From: Erythrobacter sp. UBA1916
GTDB taxonomy: Bacteria; Pseudomonadota; Alphaproteobacteria; Sphingomonadales; Sphingomonadaceae
NCBI GenBank assembly: GCA_002337385.1
Contig: DDFY01000013.1
Coordinates: forward strand, 62,001-126,000
Reading direction: 5' to 3'
Length of the DNA stretch: 64,000 nt
Numbering within the stretch: the stretch's first letter is position 1; every line of letters starts with the position of its first letter. Below, in pieces: positions 59,535 to 64,000 of this stretch. A model generated the notes under the pieces. It was given only the letters and a program-made list of their open reading frames with translations, did not search any database and was not told the origin of the DNA. The position numbers were made by a program, and so were the translations under genes.

Positions 59535-60482
59535 TCAGGCAGGTGTGCGCTGCGCGGTAAAGCGGCCGTGCTTGCGATAGCGCGTCATCCACTTGTCGAG
59601 GAACAGCGACAGCGGCTTGGCGGTCACCCCGAGCGCATCGATCCCCGGCAGTGTGCCATCGGCGACATTGCCTTTCTTCAGCATGGCCAACTGGTCACCA
59701 TTGATCGGCGCCAAGGGAAGCGCGGCGATGATCCGGGCGAGGGCATCGGGCATGGCGAACATGATCGGATCGCGCTGCTGCGCGGTGGCGATGGCGCGGT
59801 TGACCTGCTCCATGGTCAGTTGGTCCGGCCCGGCGATCTCGTAAGTCTTGCCGCCGTGGGTGGCAGGCGCGCTGAGCGCATTGCCGATGGCCTCGGCCAG
59901 ATCGGCAACCCAGACCGGCTGAAGCTTCGATTCGGCGCCGAACACCGGCAACACCGGCATGGTCTTCACCAGGTCGGCAAACATCGGGACAAAGCCGCCG
60001 TCCTCGCCGAACACTGCCGACGGACGCAGGATCGTCGCCTGCGGGAAGGCGTCGAGCACGAGCTGCTCCCCTTCGCCCTTGGTGCGATAGTAGCCGGTGT
60101 CGCTGGCCGCATCGGCTCCGATGGCCGAGACATAGACGAAGCTTTGCGCACCGGTAGCTGCGGCTGCAGCAGCAGCGACGCCTGCGCCGGTTGCCTGCAG
60201 GGCGCGCTGGTTCTTGCCGAAGGTGCCGACGAGATAGACCACCGCGTCGGCCCCTGCGACGCAGGCTTCCACGCTGGCCTTGTCGGCTGCGTTGCAGCGC
60301 GCGAACTGGATCTGGCCGAGGTTTGCGAGCGGTTTGAGGCTGAAGGCCTTTTCGGGATTGCGCGCCGCGATCCGCAGCCGGGCCCCGCGGTCGAGCAGAT
60401 CCTGCGCGACTTGCCGGCCGATAAAGCCACTGCCGCCGATGAGGACCACGAGCTTGTCTTCGAGCGGGCCGTAAATTGCCAT
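59535..60482 (-). CDS. NDUFA9-like NAD(P)-binding protein (atypical SDR)
   Basis: 315 residues. VVLIGGSGFIGRQVAQDLLDRGARLRIAARNPEKAFSLKPLANLGQIQ, SFVYVSAIGADAASDTGYYRTKGEGE (Tyr-Lys) and ILRPSAVFGEDGGF are the family motifs. Alphaproteobacterial members assist respiratory complex I assembly or ubiquinone metabolism. Confidence 0.88.
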   Translation of the reverse strand: MAIYGPLEDKLVVLIGGSGFIGRQVAQDLLDRGARLRIAARNPEKAFSLKPLANLGQIQFARCNAADKASVEACVAGADAVVYLVGTFGKNQRALQATGAGVAAAAAAATGAQSFVYVSAIGADAASDTGYYRTKGEGEQLVLDAFPQATILRPSAVFGEDGGFVPMFADLVKTMPVLPVFGAESKLQPVWVADLAEAIGNALSAPATHGGKTYEIAGPDQLTMEQVNRAIATAQQRDPIMFAMPDALARIIAALPLAPINGDQLAMLKKGNVADGTLPGIDALGVTAKPLSLFLDKWMTRYRKHGRFTAQRTPA

Positions 60483-60698
60483 GCGTTGAATTCCTTTGCG
60501 CGAAGCGGATGAGGCTGTTTGTCCAGCCTTTAGGCGAGGGAGGGGCCTGCGGGCAACACGTGAGATGGCGGTGGCGCGGGCGGCGATGGAGAAAAATGCG
60601 CCGTGAGTTGCGTCAATCGAATTGACAAGGGCTGCGTGTCTGCCCTATCGGCGCCGGCCTACCCGATGCGGACCTTCGATGATCCGCATTTAATGTGT

Positions 60699-60785
60699 GC
60701 CCAGATGGCGGAATTGGTAGACGCACCGTCTTCAGGTGGCGGCGCTGGCAACGGCGTGGAGGTTCGAGTCCTCTTCTGGGCACCA
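60699..60785 (+). tRNA. tRNA-Leu(CAG)
   Basis: 87 bases including CCA. Acceptor GCCCAGA/TCTGGGC, anticodon arm CCGTC/GGCGG around TTCAGGT with anticodon CAG, long variable arm GCTGGCAACGGC, T arm with GGTTCGAGTCC. Its 3' end faces the integrase gene 176 bases downstream. Confidence 0.97.
60760..60785 (+). other. Probable attachment-site half at the 3' end of tRNA-Leu
   Basis: P4-type integrases generally insert in the 3' part of a tRNA gene and leave the tRNA intact. Here the integrase lies directly downstream. The matching distal att is outside the window, so the core cannot be defined. Confidence 0.35.
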
Positions 60786-60819
60786 TTTGTTCTTTTCAGG
60801 GCGTTCCATAACATTGCAT

Positions 60820-60841
60820 AAATGGCGGAATTCTGCCATTT
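60820..60841. terminator. Hairpin after tRNA-Leu
   Basis: AAATGGC and GCCATTT arms around a GAATTC centre (one pairing break), with TTCTCT after it. It could terminate the tRNA transcript or bind integrase. Its first arm repeats ATGGCGGAATT of the tRNA (60705-60715). Confidence 0.45.
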
Positions 60842-60898
60842 TCTCTCCAGTCCTAAAGATTGGAGTCCCGCTTTGTTCTTCTATGTTCCGCACCGTTC

Positions 60899-60959
60899 GG
60901 GGGCCTCATTGGGGGCTGATCGCGGCGAAGGGCCCCTCTCCAGCAAGAGCGAGGCCCCC
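60899..60959. promoter_or_regulatory. Inverted repeat in the integrase leader
   Basis: GGGGGCCTC (60899-60907) is complementary to GAGGCCCCC (60951-60959), which ends 2 bases before the ATG and includes the only Shine-Dalgarno-like GAGG. Folding could hide the ribosome-binding site. Confidence 0.35.
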
Positions 60960-60961
60960 AC

Positions 60962-62152
60962 ATGCCTCTGAACGCGCAACGCATCCGTGGCTTCAAGCCA
61001 GAATCGAAACCTTACAAGCGGGCGGATGAGAAGGGCCTCTATCTGCTGGTGAAGCCGAACGGCTCCAAGCTGTGGAATCTCAAGTACCGGTTTGGCGGCA
61101 AAGAAAAGAAGATGCCGCTTGGGGCGTTTCCCGAAGTCAGCCTGCTGATGGCGCGCCAGGAACGCGACCGGGCGAGACTGGCCATCGCCGATGGCATCGA
61201 TCCAATGCGGGAGCGCAAGCGGGAAAAGGCGCAAATCAAGCTCGGTGCGGAAAACACCTTCGAGTCCGTCGCGCAGGCCTACATCGAACAGAAGATGGTC
61301 CGCGAAGGGCGGGCGGAAGGTACACTTCGCAAGGCGCGCTGGTTCCTCGATCTGCTCAAGCCCGCGATTGGCAACATGCCGATCAGCGATGTTGATCCAC
61401 AGTTGATGCTGGCTGCGCTCAAAAAGCTCGAAGCAAAGGGTAATCTCGAAACCGCCAAGAAGTGCCGGTCGTTCTCAAGCCGGGTATTCCGTTACGGCGC
61501 AGCGATGGGTCTATGCCAGAGCGATCCCACCGCGATCCTGCAAGGTGCGCTGGTGACGCCAAAGGCGCGCCACTACGCGGCAATTCTCGAACCGGAAAAG
61601 CTTGGCGAACTGCTCCGCGCGATTGATGGCTTTGAATGCTATCCAGTCACGAAATTCGCATTGCTGATTGCCCCGCACATCTTCGTGCGCCCCGGCGAAC
61701 TTCGTCACGGCGAGTGGAACGAGATCGACTGGGACAAGGCCACCTGGACGATTCCGGAAGGCAAGATGAAAGCGCGCCGGACCCATGTCGTGCCGCTTTC
61801 ACGTCAGGTACTGGAGCTGTTTCGCCAGCTCAAGCCTGTCTCCGGCGGGAAGGGCTATATATTCCCGGCGTTCCACACGCGACAACGTCCCATGAGCGAG
61901 AACACGATCAATGCAGCATTTCGTCGGATGGGATTCACCAAGGACGAAGTGACGGCGCATGGCCTGCGCTCAACGGCGTCAACAATGCTCAACGAAAGCG
62001 GGCTCTGGCATCCCGACGCCATCGAACGCGCTTTGGCCCATGGCGACAGCAATGCCATTCGCGGTGTCTACAATCGCGGGAACTACTGGGATGAACGCGT
62101 CAAGATGGCCCAGTGGTGGAGCGACTATCTGGATCAGCTCCGAGAGGCCTAG
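60962..62152 (+). CDS. int: Tyrosine site-specific recombinase (P4-type integrase)
   Basis: 396 residues. N-terminal DUF4102 domain (KRADEKGLYLLVKPNGSKLW), a core-binding SAM-like domain, and a catalytic domain with Arg243 (FVRPGELRHGEW), His332/Arg335 (AHGLRST), His359 and a Tyr at 369 or 374 (YNRGNYWDERVKMAQWW). Integrates and excises a genomic island at tRNA-Leu. It faces away from the tRNA; the island extends past the end of the window. Confidence 0.95.
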   Translation: MPLNAQRIRGFKPESKPYKRADEKGLYLLVKPNGSKLWNLKYRFGGKEKKMPLGAFPEVSLLMARQERDRARLAIADGIDPMRERKREKAQIKLGAENTFESVAQAYIEQKMVREGRAEGTLRKARWFLDLLKPAIGNMPISDVDPQLMLAALKKLEAKGNLETAKKCRSFSSRVFRYGAAMGLCQSDPTAILQGALVTPKARHYAAILEPEKLGELLRAIDGFECYPVTKFALLIAPHIFVRPGELRHGEWNEIDWDKATWTIPEGKMKARRTHVVPLSRQVLELFRQLKPVSGGKGYIFPAFHTRQRPMSENTINAAFRRMGFTKDEVTAHGLRSTASTMLNESGLWHPDAIERALAHGDSNAIRGVYNRGNYWDERVKMAQWWSDYLDQLREA

Positions 62153-62360
62153 GCACGGGTATGGAGCGAGATTGGTTGTCTGGTCCGAAGTCTGCTTCGA
62201 CGGCTGACGATCGAGCACTCGGCATCCAATGCTACGCGCTGCATTTCGCTAAGTCCCAAAATGATGGTAGCTGTCGGCTAGGGCGAGCATCGGCAATTTG
62301 ACGGAGAGGTTGCCTTAAATCCTTCGATGACTATCCCCGATGGATAAGAAAGGAACCTTC

Positions 62361-63713
62361 ATGTCTACGAATGCGAAGCAGCGGGAAAGGAGAGAAGCGG
62401 CGGAGAAAAGCCTGCTAGACCTAATCGCGCGCTTCGAATCTGAAGAGACTGCCATAGAAGTTAATTTCCGGAACCTTGTTAACTCAGAGGGTGGAGGGGG
62501 CAAAAGCGCTCACGCGATTCATCCATATCCAGCAAAACTGCTCGTAAATATTCCGCAGTTCTTTCTCGCTGCACTTCCACCTCTTACCGGCAGTGTGCTG
62601 CTTGATCCCTTCTGCGGCTCCGGTACGGTTCTCTATGAAGGAGCGTTGGCCGGTCTGCGTCTCGTGGGCTCAGATTCAAATCCGCTCGCCCGCCTGATTA
62701 CAAAGGCAAAACTTACGCCGCTGGATCGAGAGGAAGCACGATCGCATCTTGAACATGTGATGGCAGTTTATCCGTTGTTACCACCTACGATTCCGGACGT
62801 GGTAAATCGCGACTATTGGTTCTCAGAAAGAATCTCTGAGGGCCTTGGCCGACTTAAGACAGCGATTGAGCGAAACGTACCTTCGAAATATCGGCCTGTG
62901 TTCGACGTCAGTTTTTCAGCCACTGTGAGACGCGTAAGCTATGCAGATCCAAGATTGTCGGTCCCGGTCAAGATAAATCCTGATCGAAGTGCGAAATACG
63001 GTGCAAAGGGCGATGAGGTCATTCGCCGCCTCGCTCGGCTGGCCGAGATTGACGTGGGCGCCGTGTTTTGGAGCATCGCCAGCCAAAACATTCAGCGTTG
63101 CCCAGAGAAGGGACAATGGTTCGTTCCGGGTCAGCCTGAGATATTCTCCGATGCACGGTCGCTTGGGATCGCGGAAGCCTCAGTCAGCCTGGCCATCACA
63201 TCACCGCCATATGTAGGAGCCCAAAAGTACGTTCGCGCATCCGGTCTATCCTTAGGATGGCTCGGCCTGACCCCGAATTGCAAGCTCCGCCCCATCGAAC
63301 AGCAATCGATTGGTCGCGAACATCTTGCTGCTGACGAGACTCTTGAGCCTTCGGGTACAGGTGTGGCAGAGGCTGATCGCCTCCTCGAAGAGATCGCCGA
63401 ACGTAACCCACTTCGCGCGCGTATCGCGCAACGCTATCTACTTGAGATGCGGGATGCCCTGTCTGAACTCTCGCGCACAATGTGCCATGACGGCAGTCTG
63501 GTTCTCGTGGTTGGGCCAAATCTCGTCGCTGGCCTTGAGTTCCCGACCCCGTCCTACCTGCAAAAAATGGCAGAGAGTCTCGGCTTCGCTACCCAGTTGC
63601 ACCTCATTGATTCGATAGATTCGCGTGGGTTGATGACCAAACGCAACCGCACGGCGGGAATGATCCAGCAGGAATCGGTATTCTTGTTAAAACGAGTTCG
63701 CACAATTGCGTAG
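62361..63713 (+). CDS. DNA methyltransferase (N6A/N4C type) on the integrated element
   Basis: 450 residues from ATG 62361 (AAGGAA upstream). HPYPAKLL (residues 54-61) is the start of the family that also contains motif I LDPFCGSGTVLYEG (81-94), and TSPPYVG (280-286) is catalytic motif IV. The roughly 190 residues between them include no obvious further domain and may hold the target-recognition part. GC is lower and codons more relaxed than in the chromosome. The next gene overlaps its end by 8 bases, so the two are co-translated. No restriction endonuclease is visible in the window, but the partner may lie beyond it. Confidence 0.83.
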   Translation: MSTNAKQRERREAAEKSLLDLIARFESEETAIEVNFRNLVNSEGGGGKSAHAIHPYPAKLLVNIPQFFLAALPPLTGSVLLDPFCGSGTVLYEGALAGLRLVGSDSNPLARLITKAKLTPLDREEARSHLEHVMAVYPLLPPTIPDVVNRDYWFSERISEGLGRLKTAIERNVPSKYRPVFDVSFSATVRRVSYADPRLSVPVKINPDRSAKYGAKGDEVIRRLARLAEIDVGAVFWSIASQNIQRCPEKGQWFVPGQPEIFSDARSLGIAEASVSLAITSPPYVGAQKYVRASGLSLGWLGLTPNCKLRPIEQQSIGREHLAADETLEPSGTGVAEADRLLEEIAERNPLRARIAQRYLLEMRDALSELSRTMCHDGSLVLVVGPNLVAGLEFPTPSYLQKMAESLGFATQLHLIDSIDSRGLMTKRNRTAGMIQQESVFLLKRVRTIA

Positions 63714-64000
63714 CAGTCCCAGCCACGATCCCATCACTGATGAACTGCAGTCGAAGATCAAGACACTGCATGGTTCCATCTGGGAACGGAGGGCAGATTG
63801 GCCCGACGTACTCGCTTGGCTCAACCAGTTTGAGGAGCGCGACGATCCTGACGCCGATGAGCAACTCCAAGTGCTTCGATTGCTTTCTAACTTCATGTAT
63901 TTCGGAGTGAACGAGATTAGAGCTCTGCTCCGTTCACTCTTTCGCGACACTTTCCGCCCTCAGGTTGCCAAAGAGGTGCGTTCGAAGCTGGACCCGTCAA
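63706..64000 (+). CDS. Start of an unidentified gene, truncated by the window end
   Basis: The frame is open from about 63691 to the last base. TTG 63706 is the likeliest start, overlapping the methyltransferase stop by 8 bases. 98 residues are visible: a Glu/Asp-rich helical segment with WERRADWPDVLAWLNQFEER, then LQVLRLLSNFMYFGVNEIRA and LLRSLFRDTF. Such an N-terminal pattern loosely resembles phosphoribosyltransferase-like conflict proteins (PRTase-CE), which is a weak guess. The overlap makes it the second member of a two-gene unit with the methyltransferase. Confidence 0.5.
   Translation, partial: MRSSPSHDPITDELQSKIKTLHGSIWERRADWPDVLAWLNQFEERDDPDADEQLQVLRLLSNFMYFGVNEIRALLRSLFRDTFRPQVAKEVRSKLDPS

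Noticed and set aside
60483..60698. Gene upstream of tRNA-Leu
   Set aside because: Only short frames crossing into the tRNA; no ribosome-binding site or domain.
1..64000. CRISPR arrays, insertion sequences or prophage modules
   Set aside because: No regularly spaced repeats, no transposase-like frame and no phage structural genes are visible; the integrase at 60.9 kb is the only mobility gene.

Overview
The window is GC-rich chromosomal DNA from an alphaproteobacterium, most likely of the order Sphingomonadales (Novosphingobium/Sphingobium/Erythrobacter type). The inference rests on a complete protocatechuate 4,5-cleavage (lig) gene set, a LigM/DesA-type O-demethylase, a TonB-dependent receptor, GapR (DUF2312), DUF1244 and YebC-RuvC neighbourhoods, and REP-like intergenic repeats. 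There is no rRNA here, so the genus is not settled.

1-26 kb is mostly housekeeping. It holds the 3' part of nadB, class I ribonucleotide reductase nrdA and nrdB with a small membrane protein between them, argB, yggT, a MarC protein, a Lon-N-domain protein with a CnoX-like thioredoxin, tRNA-Gly(GCC), pyk, DUF1244, gapR, a YbjQ-family gene behind a nested palindrome, yebC-ruvC, rluE-rlmJ, an ArsC/Spx-like protein, a GDPD, a bestrophin, ubiG, lysC and a nitronate monooxygenase. An AT-richer two-gene insert (DUF2188 protein plus an unknown 197-residue protein) follows nrdB.

26-59 kb is an accessory catabolic region for lignin-type aromatic acids. LigM (26.9-28.3 kb) demethylates vanillate or 3-O-methylgallate onto tetrahydrofolate. 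A minus-strand series follows (TauD-type dioxygenase, MDR, SDR, phosphatase-like protein, amidohydrolase, aldehyde dehydrogenase, PQQ alcohol dehydrogenase), with a divergent MetE-like protein and a TonB receptor. A LigW-like decarboxylase, an NTF2-like protein, an SDR, a dienelactone hydrolase, a CmcJ-like oxygenase and an aldo-keto reductase come next. The core lig genes occupy 48.9-56.6 kb: a minus-strand run (DUF1932 dehydrogenase, ligJ, DUF2218, ligA, ligB, ligC) and a divergent plus-strand run (ligK, ligU, ligI). Together they take protocatechuate through ring cleavage, lactone formation, hydrolysis, isomerisation, hydration and aldol cleavage to pyruvate and oxaloacetate. Three promoters in the region share a 19-bp operator-like inverted repeat, yet no transcription factor gene is present. 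A PAS-GGDEF protein with a degenerate active site, a transaldolase-family protein and an NDUFA9-like protein close the region.

From 60.7 kb to the end the window enters an integrated element: tRNA-Leu(CAG), a P4-type tyrosine integrase, a DNA methyltransferase of the YPAK/SPPY type, and the start of an overlapping downstream gene cut by the window end. This is the best place to look for an uncharacterised genome-conflict system.
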